Positions 42,950 to 52,295 of a stretch of DNA of 64,000 bases are shown piece after piece. A model generated the notes under the pieces. That model was not told where the DNA came from and made no database searches. It saw only the letters and a list, made by a program, of their open reading frames with translations. Position numbers and translations under genes: made by a program. Each line of letters begins with the position of its first letter. The first letter of the stretch is position 1. This stretch comes from Streptomyces griseoluteus (GTDB lineage Bacteria; Actinomycetota; Actinomycetes; Streptomycetales; Streptomycetaceae): assembly GCA_000717735.1 (NCBI GenBank), contig JOBE01000035.1, forward strand, positions 62,001-126,000, written 5' to 3'.

Positions 42950-44290
42950 ATGCCCGAGCTTATCCACGATCCCGCCGGGACCGCACAGACCCCGAACACG
43001 AGAGTTCCCGGCCGGTGGCGGCAGCTGTCGCTCCTGGGCGGAGCCATGCTCGTCGACAACACCGAGGCCGGGATGATCGGCGGTCTGTTCCCGGTGATCC
43101 GGCAGGCCCTCGGGCTCTCGCTCGGCGCCCTGGGCGTCCTGACCGCCGCCGGCAAGCTGATCGGCGTGATCACCACGCCGCTGTGGGTGTGGGCCGCCCA
43201 CCGCTGGTCCCGCAAGACGGTGCTCGTCATCTGCGCGGGTATGTGGGGAGTCTGGGGCGTGGCCGCGGGTTTCGCGCAGAACTTCACCCAGCTCCTGCTG
43301 TTCTCGACCCTACTCACCGCCGGATACGCCGGAGCACATCCGATCATCACCACCTTCGTCGGTGACCTGTTCGACAGTTCGTCCCGGGGCCGGGCCATCG
43401 GCATGCTCTTCGGGGCGACCGCGCTGGCGTCGTCGGTCTTCGCCACCCTCAAGGGCCAACTGGCGGGCGTCGAGGACGGGTGGCGCTGGGGCCTGTGGGC
43501 GATCGGCGCCTTCAGCGTCCTCTTCGGCCTCGTGCTCTGGCGGTACCTGCGCGACCCCGGCCAGGGCGCCACCGAGCCACAGCTCGCCGACCTCGACCGC
43601 GCCACTCGGGACGCCTCCGGCCTGGTGAGCCGACGCCAGGTCGCGTCCCTCCTGAAGATCCCCACCCTGGTGGTCCTCCTGGTCTCCAGGCTCCTCTCCG
43701 GCCACCTGCTCGTCTTCTCCTTCGCCGTCGTCTTCCTCGTCGAGGTCTACGGATTCACCACCCAGACCGCGTCCGTCGTCCTCATGCCCATCGGCATCGG
43801 CTACTTCGCCGGGACGATCCTCGGCGGCCTGGCCGCCGACTGGACCGCCCGGCTCAGCCCGCGCCACGGTCTGCCCGCCGTGCTCCAGGCGGCCCAGGTC
43901 CTCTTCGCCGTCCTCGCCTTCTTCGGCACCCAGTTCCACTACGGCGGCATCGGCCTGTACGCGCTGTTCTTCGGCCTCATGGGCGTGGCCCAGGGCGTCA
44001 ACCCCGGCATCAACCGGCCGATGATCATGGCCGTGGTGCCGCCCGAGCTGCGCCCGGCGGCCTTCACCCTCTACATCTCCGTCTTCGAGGCGATCGCCTG
44101 GGCCCTGATCGGCCTCGGCGCCGGCTTCCTCGGCGACGCGATCGGGCTGCGCTCCGTCTTCCTGTGGGTCCTGGTCGTCCTCATGCTGGTCAACGGGGCG
44201 TTCCTGACCCTGCTGCACCGCACGTATGCCCGCGACACCGCCCGCCTGCAGGCCGAGCTCGACCAGCGGCGCGAGCAGGCCCTGTCATGA
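42950..44290 (+). CDS. MFS transporter of the sulfatase operon
   Basis: 446 residues with twelve predicted hydrophobic segments; starts GRWRQLSLLGGAMLVDNTEA. The loop RWSRKTVL after helix 2 and RGRAIGMLFGATALASS match major facilitator motifs. ATG 42950 has GGAG upstream. Its stop overlaps the formylglycine-generating enzyme start by 4 bases, tying the genes together. It probably imports the sulfated substrate or exports a product; direction is not evident from sequence. Confidence 0.88.
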   Translation: MPELIHDPAGTAQTPNTRVPGRWRQLSLLGGAMLVDNTEAGMIGGLFPVIRQALGLSLGALGVLTAAGKLIGVITTPLWVWAAHRWSRKTVLVICAGMWGVWGVAAGFAQNFTQLLLFSTLLTAGYAGAHPIITTFVGDLFDSSSRGRAIGMLFGATALASSVFATLKGQLAGVEDGWRWGLWAIGAFSVLFGLVLWRYLRDPGQGATEPQLADLDRATRDASGLVSRRQVASLLKIPTLVVLLVSRLLSGHLLVFSFAVVFLVEVYGFTTQTASVVLMPIGIGYFAGTILGGLAADWTARLSPRHGLPAVLQAAQVLFAVLAFFGTQFHYGGIGLYALFFGLMGVAQGVNPGINRPMIMAVVPPELRPAAFTLYISVFEAIAWALIGLGAGFLGDAIGLRSVFLWVLVVLMLVNGAFLTLLHRTYARDTARLQAELDQRREQALS

Positions 44291-45285
44291 ACCAGGGACC
44301 CCTGGCGCCGGTTCACGGCGGCGAGGCTGAACGACACGCCCCCACCGCCTGCTGCACCCCCGCACGGTCGCCCGGTCGGTCCGCCCCGTCTCTACGGCTG
44401 CTCTCCTCACCGCCGGTACGGCACGACGGGTCGGCCGTCGGGATGGTGATGGTGCCCGGAGGCGAGTTCCTCATGGGCACGAACGACTCGGAGGGCCTTC
44501 CCGGCGATGGTGAGGGACCCATCAGGAGGGTGCGGCTGGAACCGTTCCTCATCGACACCTGCGCCGTCACCAACGACGCCTTCGCCCGGTTCGTCGCCGA
44601 CACCGGTCATGTCACCGAAGCCGAACGCTTCGGCTGGTCGTACGTGTTCGCGGGGTTCCTCCCCGCCGCGGTGCGTCGGGGCGTCCCGCGCCCGGAGCGG
44701 ACGCCGTGGTGGTGCGGGGTGACCGGAGCCGCCTGGAGCCGGCCCGAGGGGCCTGGCAGCGACGTCACGGGCCGAGGAGACCATCCGGTCGTCCACGTCT
44801 CCTGGAACGACGCGGCCGCCTACGCCGCCTGGGCCGGCAAGCGCCTGCCGACCGAGGCCGAGTGGGAGTACGCCGCCCGCGGGAGCCTGGAACAGAAGAG
44901 GTACCCCTGGGGCGACGAACTCGACCCGGACAGCACCTACCGCTGCAACATCTGGCGGGGTACCTTCCCCGCGAAGAACACCGCCGCCGACGGCTTCCGC
45001 GGCACCGCGCCGGTCGACGCCTTCGAGCCGAACGGATACGGCCTCTACAACACCTCGGGCAACGTGTGGGAGTGGTGCGCCGACTGGTGGACCACCGACC
45101 ATCCCGCCCAGCGCCCGCTGGCCGATCCGGCCGGCCCCGCTACCGGAACCGCGAAGGTCATCCGCGGCGGTTCCCACCTGTGCCACCGCTCGTACTGCAA
45201 CCGCTACCGCGTCGCCGCCCGCACCGCGAACACCCCCGACAGCACCAGCGGCCACGCCGGATTCCGCTGCGCCCGCAGCGTCTGA
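44287..45285 (+). CDS. Formylglycine-generating enzyme (sulfatase maturase)
   Basis: 332 residues. The FGE-sulfatase fold begins at VMVPGGEFLMGTNDSEGLPG; PTEAEWEYAARG and GNVWEWCADWW are hallmark motifs, and SHLCHRSYCNRYRVAAR carries the copper-binding Cys-x4-Cys pair near the C-terminus. It oxidises the sulfatase active-site cysteine to formylglycine with O2. The ~50-residue N-terminal extension is Pro/Ala-rich. Position directly behind the sulfatase and transporter indicates a dedicated maturase. Confidence 0.93.
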   Translation: MNQGPLAPVHGGEAERHAPTACCTPARSPGRSAPSLRLLSSPPVRHDGSAVGMVMVPGGEFLMGTNDSEGLPGDGEGPIRRVRLEPFLIDTCAVTNDAFARFVADTGHVTEAERFGWSYVFAGFLPAAVRRGVPRPERTPWWCGVTGAAWSRPEGPGSDVTGRGDHPVVHVSWNDAAAYAAWAGKRLPTEAEWEYAARGSLEQKRYPWGDELDPDSTYRCNIWRGTFPAKNTAADGFRGTAPVDAFEPNGYGLYNTSGNVWEWCADWWTTDHPAQRPLADPAGPATGTAKVIRGGSHLCHRSYCNRYRVAARTANTPDSTSGHAGFRCARSV

Positions 45286-45313
45286 CCACCCTCGCACCCG
45301 CCTGGAGACCACC

Positions 45314-46144
45314 ATGCGTAAGAGCCGTACCTTCGGCATGCCCAGAACCCACGTCCGCGCCCTCGCGGTCGTCCTCGCCGCGCTGACGACAGCGGCGCTC
45401 GGCCTCACCACCACCGGTCACGCCGTCGCCGCCCCCGCCCCGGAGGTCCACTACGTGGCACTCGGCGACTCCTACTCCGCCGGCGGCGGCTCCTCCGCCA
45501 CGTACCTCAACGACTGCAACCAGAGCGTCAACTCCTACCCCTACCTCTACAACCAGTTCACCGCCCCCGACACCTTCGACTTCCAGGCGTGCGGAGCCGC
45601 GAAGACCACCGACGTCCTCACCAACCAGCTGACCCCGCTGAACGGCACCACCACCCTGGTCAGCATGACCATCGGAGGCAACGACATCGGTCTCGGCACA
45701 GTCATGACGACCTGCCTGTTCGGCACCGACAGCGCCTGCCTCGACGCCGTCGCCACCGCCGAAACCACCGCGCGCACCACGCTCCCCGGTAAGCTCGAGA
45801 CCGTCTACGACGCCGTCCGCGCCCGCGCCCCCCAGGCCCGCGTCGTGATCCTCGGCTACCCCAGGTTCTACGACCTCGCCATCACCGCCTGCCCCGGCAT
45901 CAGCACCACCAAGCGCACCGCGCTCAACAACGGAGCCGACGCCCTCAACACCGTGATCCGCGACGAGGTCGCCCAACACAGCGGCTTCGTCCACGAAGAC
46001 GTCGCCGACCGCTTCGCCGGCCACCAGCTGTGCGACCCCGCCCCCTGGCTTCACGCCCTCAACTGGCCCCTCGGACAGTCCTTCCACCCCACGGCGGCCG
46101 GGCAGGCAGGCGCCTACCTGCCCGCCCTCCAGGCCGCCGCCTGA
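45314..46144 (+). CDS. Secreted SGNH/GDSL esterase or lipase
   Basis: 276 residues. A signal peptide (ALAVVLAALTTAALGLTTTG, then HAVAAPA) precedes an SGNH domain: GDSYSAGGGSS (catalytic Ser), IGGNDIG (Gly/Asn block), and SFHPTAAGQ (catalytic Asp/His region is FHP). Six cysteines would form the disulfides usual in streptomycete extracellular lipases/phospholipases. It lies 28 bases after the FGE gene, so it probably belongs to the sulfatase operon and may release the fatty or acyl part of a sulfated lipid. Confidence 0.88.
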   Translation: MRKSRTFGMPRTHVRALAVVLAALTTAALGLTTTGHAVAAPAPEVHYVALGDSYSAGGGSSATYLNDCNQSVNSYPYLYNQFTAPDTFDFQACGAAKTTDVLTNQLTPLNGTTTLVSMTIGGNDIGLGTVMTTCLFGTDSACLDAVATAETTARTTLPGKLETVYDAVRARAPQARVVILGYPRFYDLAITACPGISTTKRTALNNGADALNTVIRDEVAQHSGFVHEDVADRFAGHQLCDPAPWLHALNWPLGQSFHPTAAGQAGAYLPALQAAA

Positions 46145-46163
46145 CCCGGTCCTCGCCGCGTCC

Positions 46164-47378
46164 TCATGCGGTTCGTTCGAGGAAGGCGGCGAGGTGCTTG
46201 TCGTAGGTGTCGGGGTCGGCGTTCCAGGCGCCGGTGTGGCTCGCCCCCTCGACGGTCACGAGGGTGACCGCGCCGGGCCAGTCGTGCGCGAAGGCGACGC
46301 TGGTGGAGTGGGGAACGACGCGGTCGCCGGTGCCGTGGAAGAGGAGCACGGGCTGCCGGGGTCCGCCGGCCCGCCGATTCGCGGACAGGGCGTCGACGGC
46401 GTCGAGGTCGGCTCCGGAGCGGAGCTCCACGAAGGCGGCGGTGATGCCGCCGACGGCGGTGGGCAGGCCGAGGCCGCTCGCGATCGTGTCGATGGCGGCG
46501 CGGTAGTCGAGTGCGGGCGAGTCGAGGATGACGGATCGGACCGCACTGGTGTGGGTGGCGCGGTGCAGGTAGGTCTCGACGACGCCGCCACCCATCGAGT
46601 AGCCGTAGAGCACCACGTCGTCGGCGCCTTCGGCGCGGGCATGGCGGACGGCGGCTTCCAGATCGCGCCACTCGCTGTCGCCGAACTGTCGTTTCCCGCC
46701 GGCGTCGTGCGGGGAGCCGGGGTCGTTGCGGTAGGTGATGTCGAGGACGGGGTAGCCCAGTGCGTGGAGCTGGGGCAGGGTGCGCAGTCCCGCGCTGCGG
46801 CCGGCCCCGAGGCCGTGGACCTGGATGACCCAGGTGCTCTTGGTGCCGGGGACGAACCAGGCGGGCATCGGGCCGTTCTCGGTGGGGTAGGTGACGTCCC
46901 GGTAGTCGAGGCCCAGTGCCCGCTTCGGGTCGGTGGCCCACACGGTCACGGAGATCTTCGCTTCGGCGTCCGCGGCGGGTGGGGGGCCGTCGTGGGTGAG
47001 CTCGCGGGTCACCGTGGCCTCGTCGGACCGGACGATCGGGCCGAGGGTGCCCTGTCGGCGCTCGCCGGTGGCGTCGTCCTTCCAGATCAGGCCGTAGACA
47101 CCGGTCTGCCGGCTCTCGCCGGTGGCGGGCAGGGTCACCGTCCCCCGGCCCGCCGAGACGACGTGGGTGTTCAGCGAGGTGTCGTCGACGGGCTGTACGA
47201 ACTTGCCCGTGATGAGCCACATCGCGCCCGCCCCGAGGACGACGGCGAGAACGAGCACGCACGCGAGCCCGGTCAGCAGGCGCCGGCGCAGACGGGACCG
47301 GTGGGCCGCCGGACGCCGAGCGGTGTCGGTGCGGGCGGCATGCCGTTCGGGAACCGCTGAATCGTGGTTTCTGTTCAT
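46164..47378 (-). CDS. Membrane-anchored alpha/beta hydrolase
   Basis: 404 residues from ATG 47378. A signal anchor (LLTGLACVLVLAVVLGAGAM) is followed by a long beta-rich N-terminal region and an alpha/beta hydrolase: VIQVHGLGAGRS, nucleophile GYSMGGGV, Asp in HGTGDRVVP and His in GASHTGAW. It probably works outside the membrane on esters or peptides. It is 8 bases after the end of another hydrolase gene on the same strand. Confidence 0.85.
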   Translation of the reverse strand: MNRNHDSAVPERHAARTDTARRPAAHRSRLRRRLLTGLACVLVLAVVLGAGAMWLITGKFVQPVDDTSLNTHVVSAGRGTVTLPATGESRQTGVYGLIWKDDATGERRQGTLGPIVRSDEATVTRELTHDGPPPAADAEAKISVTVWATDPKRALGLDYRDVTYPTENGPMPAWFVPGTKSTWVIQVHGLGAGRSAGLRTLPQLHALGYPVLDITYRNDPGSPHDAGGKRQFGDSEWRDLEAAVRHARAEGADDVVLYGYSMGGGVVETYLHRATHTSAVRSVILDSPALDYRAAIDTIASGLGLPTAVGGITAAFVELRSGADLDAVDALSANRRAGGPRQPVLLFHGTGDRVVPHSTSVAFAHDWPGAVTLVTVEGASHTGAWNADPDTYDKHLAAFLERTA

Positions 47379-47386
47379 CGTCGCCC

Positions 47387-48337
47387 CTACTCGCCGGGGT
47401 GGGGCGGGTGCGAGAGTGCGGTCCGCGTCGGAACGCGGCAGGCGTCGATGACGAGGGCGCGGGCGGTGCGGCCTTCGGGGGTCGGCATGAGGGGGAAGGC
47501 GTGCGGCATGGCGGCGGCTTCGTGGTAGTCGACCGGGACTCCGGCCGCACGGGCCTTGTCGGTCAGGGCGCGGCTGTCGGTGACGAGGATGTCGTGGGAG
47601 CCGCACAGGACGGTGAGCGGGGCGAGGCCCTTCATGGTTCCGTTCAGTGGGCTGACCAGGGGGTCGGCCGGGTCGAGGCCTCCGGCGTAGAGCCGTCCGG
47701 CCTCGGCGAGTCCGGGCCGGGCGAGCATCGGGTCGAGGGGTTCGATGGCCGCCTGGTCGGGGTGGTTCGTCGTCACGTCGAGCCAGGGCGAGATGAGGAC
47801 GGTACGGGCGGGCTGCAGGCCGTGGTGGTCGCGCAGGTACTGGGCGGTGGCGAGTGCCAGGCCGCCGCCCGCCGAGTCACCCATGAGGATCACGTTGTCC
47901 GGACCTGCCTCCTCGATCACGCGGGCCAGGATGCCCGCGGTGGCGGGAACCAGGTCGGAGGCGTGGCGGCGCGGGGCCAGGGGGTAGATCGGCACGGTGA
48001 CCCGCGCCGGGGTGCGGCGGGCGAGCTGGGCGACGAAACGCCAGTGGGCGGGGAGGATCTCGAAGAGGTAGCAGCCGCCGTGCAGGTACAGCACCCTCCG
48101 GCTCGCCGCTTCGGTGGCCGGGCCGACGTCGTACAGGGGCCAGTCGCCGTGGAGGTCGACCGTGAGGGCGGTCCTGCCCTCCAGCGATTTCGGCGGCGCG
48201 TACGGAGCGGGGCGCACAGCACGCTGGGCGACGCGGGCGCGAGTGCGGTCCGCGGACGCGAGCACCTTCTTGCCTCCGCGCAGCCGCAGGATCGTGCCGA
48301 CCGCTCTGGCCTGCCGGCTGGGCCCGGTCGTCGTCAT
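47387..48337 (-). CDS. HSL-type alpha/beta hydrolase (esterase)
   Basis: 316 residues. Hormone-sensitive-lipase family signs: LYLHGGCYLFEILPAHW (HGG oxyanion motif), MGDSAGGGLALATA (nucleophile), Asp in CGSHDILVTDS and His in MPHAFPL. It is cytoplasmic with no signal. ATG 48337 has AAAGGG upstream. It is co-directional with the membrane-anchored hydrolase after it, so the two may act on the same class of ester. Confidence 0.88.
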   Translation of the reverse strand: MTTTGPSRQARAVGTILRLRGGKKVLASADRTRARVAQRAVRPAPYAPPKSLEGRTALTVDLHGDWPLYDVGPATEAASRRVLYLHGGCYLFEILPAHWRFVAQLARRTPARVTVPIYPLAPRRHASDLVPATAGILARVIEEAGPDNVILMGDSAGGGLALATAQYLRDHHGLQPARTVLISPWLDVTTNHPDQAAIEPLDPMLARPGLAEAGRLYAGGLDPADPLVSPLNGTMKGLAPLTVLCGSHDILVTDSRALTDKARAAGVPVDYHEAAAMPHAFPLMPTPEGRTARALVIDACRVPTRTALSHPPHPGE

Positions 48338-48430
48338 GCGGATCCCTTTCTTCCTTCGGTGCTCGTGTGGTCGCGTCGGGCGCGGGTCAGGTCCCGCAGA
48401 GGGACCGGGTAGGTGCCTGCGTGGGTCCGC

Positions 48431-49672
48431 TCACGCCAGGCGGCTCAGCGCCGCCGACACCAGTGTCCGGACACCCGGCACGAGCACGGACGGGTCGGGG
48501 GCGAACAGCGGGCTGTGGTTGCCAGGCACCTTGCCGATCTTCTCCGCCAGGTCCGTGCCGGGGGCCGCCTCCCACACGTCGGCCGGCGTCGAGGTGACGT
48601 ACCAGTAGTCGTACGGGACACCGGCGGGTGCCAGCAGGGAGAAGTCCTCGCTGCCCATCGCCGGTCCGAAGTCGAACACCGTCTCGGCGCCGAAGAGTTC
48701 GCGGTGCGCGGCCGCGATCTGCCCGTCGAGTGCGGTGTCGTTGACGGTGTTCGGGTAGCCGGGCCGGAGCGTGACCTCGGGCGGCACCGGGCAGCCGGCG
48801 GTCCGGCACTCGCCCGCGACGATGCGGCGGACGGCTCCGATGACCCGGTGGCGCACCTGCGGGTCCTGGGTGCGCAGGTTGAGGGAGAGCCGGGCCTCGG
48901 CGGGGATGATGTTGTGCTTCGTACCGGAGTGGAACTGTCCCACCGTCAGCACCACCGAGTGCGCTGCCGCGACCTCACGCGACACCACGGTCTGCAGGCG
49001 GGTGACGATGTAGGCGGCAGTCACGACCGGGTCGATCGTCGACTCGGGGCGTGAGCCGTGGCCGCCTACGCCGTGCACGACGACGTCGATGTCGTCGGAG
49101 GCCGACATGGTGAGGCCCGGGGTGTGCGGGTAGAACCCGGCGAGGCCGGGCGTGACGTGCTGGCCGAGCAGCGCGTCGGGGCGGGGGAAGCGGGTGTGCA
49201 GCCCGGCGGCGACCATGGCCGACGCGCCGCCGCCGGACTCCTCGGCGGGCTGCCCGATGACGACCAGCGTGCCGGACCAGGTGGCGCGGGCGTCGGCCAG
49301 CGCCTCGGCGGCGCCGGCGAGCCAGGTGACGTGCAGGTCGTGGCCGCAGGCGTGCATGACGCCGTCGACGGTGGAGGCGTACTCCAGTCCGGTGGCCTCC
49401 TGGACCGGCAGGGCGTCCATGTCGCCGCGCAGCCAGACGACGGGGCCGTCGCCGTTGGCGAGGACGCCGACCACACCAGTGCGGGCGACGCCTTCCGTCA
49501 CGTCGTAGCCGGCGGCGCGCAGGCAGGCGGCGAGCTTCGCCGCGGTGCGGTGTTCCTGGAAGGCGAGCTCGGGGTGGCGGTGCAGGTCCCGGTAGAAGTC
49601 CTCCAGTGCGGCGGGCTTCAGACCGGCGGTGATCTCCCGCGTGCGGCCGGCGACGGCGATCGGCTCGTTCAC
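48431..49672 (-). CDS. M20-family amidohydrolase
   Basis: 413 residues. Metal ligands are seen in LHRHPELAFQEH, MHACGHDLHV, and GQPAEESGGGASAM; the dimerisation insert contains GHGSRPE and the C-terminal GPAMGSEDFS. This is the IAA-amino-acid/hippurate hydrolase subgroup, which cleaves N-acyl amino acids or similar amides. Its GTG overlaps the stop of the ABC ATPase gene (GTGA), so it is the last gene of the importer operon and probably acts on the imported compound. Confidence 0.9.
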   Translation of the reverse strand: MNEPIAVAGRTREITAGLKPAALEDFYRDLHRHPELAFQEHRTAAKLAACLRAAGYDVTEGVARTGVVGVLANGDGPVVWLRGDMDALPVQEATGLEYASTVDGVMHACGHDLHVTWLAGAAEALADARATWSGTLVVIGQPAEESGGGASAMVAAGLHTRFPRPDALLGQHVTPGLAGFYPHTPGLTMSASDDIDVVVHGVGGHGSRPESTIDPVVTAAYIVTRLQTVVSREVAAAHSVVLTVGQFHSGTKHNIIPAEARLSLNLRTQDPQVRHRVIGAVRRIVAGECRTAGCPVPPEVTLRPGYPNTVNDTALDGQIAAAHRELFGAETVFDFGPAMGSEDFSLLAPAGVPYDYWYVTSTPADVWEAAPGTDLAEKIGKVPGNHSPLFAPDPSVLVPGVRTLVSAALSRLA

Positions 49673-50460
49673 GCGGCTGTCTCCTTCTCGTCGAATGTCG
49701 GCACGCTCGCCAGCAGACCGCGTGTGTAGGGGTGTTGCGGCGCGCGATATACGTCGCGCACCGGTCCCTGCTCCACCAGTTCTCCGTGGCGCAGGACGGC
49801 GACCTCGTCGCTGACGTGGCGGACGACGGCCAGGTCGTGGGAGATGAAGACCATCGTCAGGGACAGTGAACGCCGCAGCTCTTCGAGGAGGTTGAGCACC
49901 TCGGCCTGCACGGAGGCGTCCAGTGCCGAGGTGATCTCATCGGCGATCACTACCTCGGGTTCCACGGCGAGGGCTCGGGCCACGGCGATGCGCTGGCGCT
50001 GGCCGCCGGAGAACTCGTGCGGGTACTTGACCGCCGCCGAGCCGTCCAGCGCGACGGTCTCCAGCCACCGTTCGACGGTCACCGCGTGCTTCCTGGCGTC
50101 GGCCCGTACGGGGTCGACGGCCTCGGCGATGGCCTCACCGATGGTCATGCGTGGGTTGAGCGAGGCGTACGGGTCCTGGGAGACGAGCTGTACCCGGCGG
50201 CGGACCGCGACGAGCTCCCTGCCCTTGAGGCCGGTGAGGTCTTCTCCGTCGAGGGTGATGCGGCCTGCGCGGACGGGGTGGATGCCGACGATCGCCTTGG
50301 CGATCGTCGACTTGCCCGATCCGGACTCGCCGACCAGGCCGAGCGTCTGCCCGGCCCGGACGCCGGTGGACACGCCGTGCAGTACTTCGCGGGCGCGCCT
50401 GCCGTGCCCGAAGGTGACGGTCAGATCCTCGACGGCCAGCTTGTGGGGGGACGCGTTCAT
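49669..50460 (-). CDS. Peptide-type ABC transporter ATPase (OppF/DppF-like)
   Basis: 263 residues. Walker A GLVGESGSGKSTIAK, signature FSGGQRQRIAVARAL, Walker B VVIADEITSALD. It is the second ATPase of a dipeptide/oligopeptide/nickel-type importer. The start overlaps the stop of the upstream permease-ATPase fusion (50457-50460). It energises uptake in the membrane complex with the fused subunit. Confidence 0.92.
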   Translation of the reverse strand: MNASPHKLAVEDLTVTFGHGRRAREVLHGVSTGVRAGQTLGLVGESGSGKSTIAKAIVGIHPVRAGRITLDGEDLTGLKGRELVAVRRRVQLVSQDPYASLNPRMTIGEAIAEAVDPVRADARKHAVTVERWLETVALDGSAAVKYPHEFSGGQRQRIAVARALAVEPEVVIADEITSALDASVQAEVLNLLEELRRSLSLTMVFISHDLAVVRHVSDEVAVLRHGELVEQGPVRDVYRAPQHPYTRGLLASVPTFDEKETAA

Positions 50461-52295
50461 ACGGGCTGAACCTCCTGGTGTACGGCATGGCAGGCGACGG
50501 CGTCGGTGAGGTCCGGCCGTTCGGTCGCGCAGAGGCCGTCGAGTGCCACCGGGCAGCGGTCGGCGAACGCGCAGCCAGCCGGTCGGTCGGCGGGCGCCGG
50601 CGGTCGGCCCGGGATCGTGGCGAGCAGTACGCGCTCCTCGGTGTCCGTGTCCTGAAGGCGCGGGCTCGCCGCCAGCAGCGCCTTGGTGTAGGGGTGTCGG
50701 GCACGTCCGGCCCGCAGGTCGGCCGCGGACAGCTCCTCGACGACACGGCCGGCGTACATCACCACGACGCGGTGGCAGACCGTGCCGATCACACCGATGT
50801 CGTGGGAGATGAGAAGGATGCTCGTGCCGTGCGTGTGGTTGATGTCCTTCAGGAGGTCGAGGACGTCGGCCTGGACGGTCACGTCGAGGGCGGTGGTCGG
50901 TTCGTCGGCGACGATCAGCCGTGGACCGGGCAGGAGGGCGGCGGCGATCATCGCGCGCTGCCGCATGCCGCCGGACAGCTCGTGCGGGTACTGCTTCACG
51001 ACCCGGGCCGGGTTCTCGATCCGCACCTGCTCAAGGGCGTCGACGGCGCGCTTGTACGCCTCCGCCCTGCCTGCACGCTGGTGCACGCGGAGTGTCTCGG
51101 TCAGCTGACCGCCCATCTTCAGGGCCGGGTTGAAGGAGGCCGACGGGTCCTGGTAGACGATGCCGATCTCGGTGGCCAGGCGCCTGGGGTCGGCTTCGGG
51201 GCCTGCCAGGTCGAGGTCGTCCAGGGTCAGTTCCGCCGCGTGCGCGGACAGCCCCTCCGGCAGGAGCCGGGCCACGCTCATCGCCGTCAACGACTTTCCG
51301 GAACCGGACTCTCCGACGAGGCCGACGATCTCGCCGGGCGCGACGTGGAAGGAGACGCCGTCGACGAGACGGGTGCCGTCGGGCAGGGCGACGACGAGGC
51401 CGTCCACCTTCAGCAGGGCGTCCGCGGGTGCCCTGAGTGAGCTGGGGTGCACCGGAGCGGGACGCCTCGTCCTGGCTTTCGTATCACCGCCGCGGGGGTC
51501 GAGTGCCGTGGCGAGGCCGTCGCCGACGAAGCCCGCGAGGACGCCGGTGAGGGTGATGGCCGCCACCGGGCCGATCGCCTCGGCCGGATTGGTGTAGAGG
51601 GATTCCAGGCCGGAGTTGAGCAGCGACCCCCAGTCGTAGTCCGGCGACTGCACGCCGACCCCCAGGAAGGAGAGGCCGGACAGCGCGACGAGCACGTTCG
51701 CGAAGGCCACCGAGAGCAGCACGAGCAGCGGCCCGGAGATGTTGGGCAGCAGGTGGCGCGCGAGCAGGCGGTGTGGCGGCACGCCCATCAGGCGGGCCTG
51801 CGTCACGAAGTCGCGCTGGGCGACCGAGGCCGCCATGTTGGCGGTCAGACGGGCGAACGCGGGTGCGCCGCCCAGGCCGATCGCGAGGATCGAGGCGGCG
51901 GGCCCCGTACCGAGGACCGTGGCGATGACCATCGCCAGCAGGAGCGCCGGGTAGCAGATCATCACGTCGATCAGGCGCAGCCCCAGCTCGCGTACGCGAC
52001 GGCCCGAGACCCACACGACGGTGCCGAGCAGGATGCCCGCCACCGAGGCGATCGCGGTCGCGGCGAGGGACATCTCCAGGGTGAGGCGGGTGGCGACCAG
52101 GGTGCGGGCCAGTACGTCGCGGCCGAGGGCGTCGGTGCCGAGCCAGTGCTCGGCACTCGCCGACGCACGAGCGGCTCCGCTCAGCGCGGTCGCCTCCTCC
52201 TCCCAGAGGAAGGGGGCGGCGATGCCGAGGAGGGCGATCAGTCCGAGGCCGCTGAGGGCCACCACCAGAGGCGTGTTCCACCGTATGCGTCGCAT
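50457..52295 (-). CDS. ABC permease-ATPase fusion (DppC-DppD type)
   Basis: 612 residues. Residues 1-270 form a DppC-like permease (HWLGTDALGRDVLARTLVAT, EAIGPVAAITLTG) with about six membrane segments; residues ~290-610 are an ATPase with GLVGESGSGKSLTAMS, LSGGMRQRAMIAAALL and ADEPTTALDV, and a C-terminal CAFADRCPVA oligopeptide-ATPase tail. Such fusions are known in actinobacteria. Its ATG directly meets the stop of the DppB-like gene. Confidence 0.9.
   Translation of the reverse strand: MRRIRWNTPLVVALSGLGLIALLGIAAPFLWEEEATALSGAARASASAEHWLGTDALGRDVLARTLVATRLTLEMSLAATAIASVAGILLGTVVWVSGRRVRELGLRLIDVMICYPALLLAMVIATVLGTGPAASILAIGLGGAPAFARLTANMAASVAQRDFVTQARLMGVPPHRLLARHLLPNISGPLLVLLSVAFANVLVALSGLSFLGVGVQSPDYDWGSLLNSGLESLYTNPAEAIGPVAAITLTGVLAGFVGDGLATALDPRGGDTKARTRRPAPVHPSSLRAPADALLKVDGLVVALPDGTRLVDGVSFHVAPGEIVGLVGESGSGKSLTAMSVARLLPEGLSAHAAELTLDDLDLAGPEADPRRLATEIGIVYQDPSASFNPALKMGGQLTETLRVHQRAGRAEAYKRAVDALEQVRIENPARVVKQYPHELSGGMRQRAMIAAALLPGPRLIVADEPTTALDVTVQADVLDLLKDINHTHGTSILLISHDIGVIGTVCHRVVVMYAGRVVEELSAADLRAGRARHPYTKALLAASPRLQDTDTEERVLLATIPGRPPAPADRPAGCAFADRCPVALDGLCATERPDLTDAVACHAVHQEVQPV

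Noticed and set aside
46194..47360. Plus-strand frame opposite the membrane-anchored hydrolase
   Set aside because: Gly/Val/Asp-rich shadow translation; the minus strand has signal anchor and catalytic motifs.
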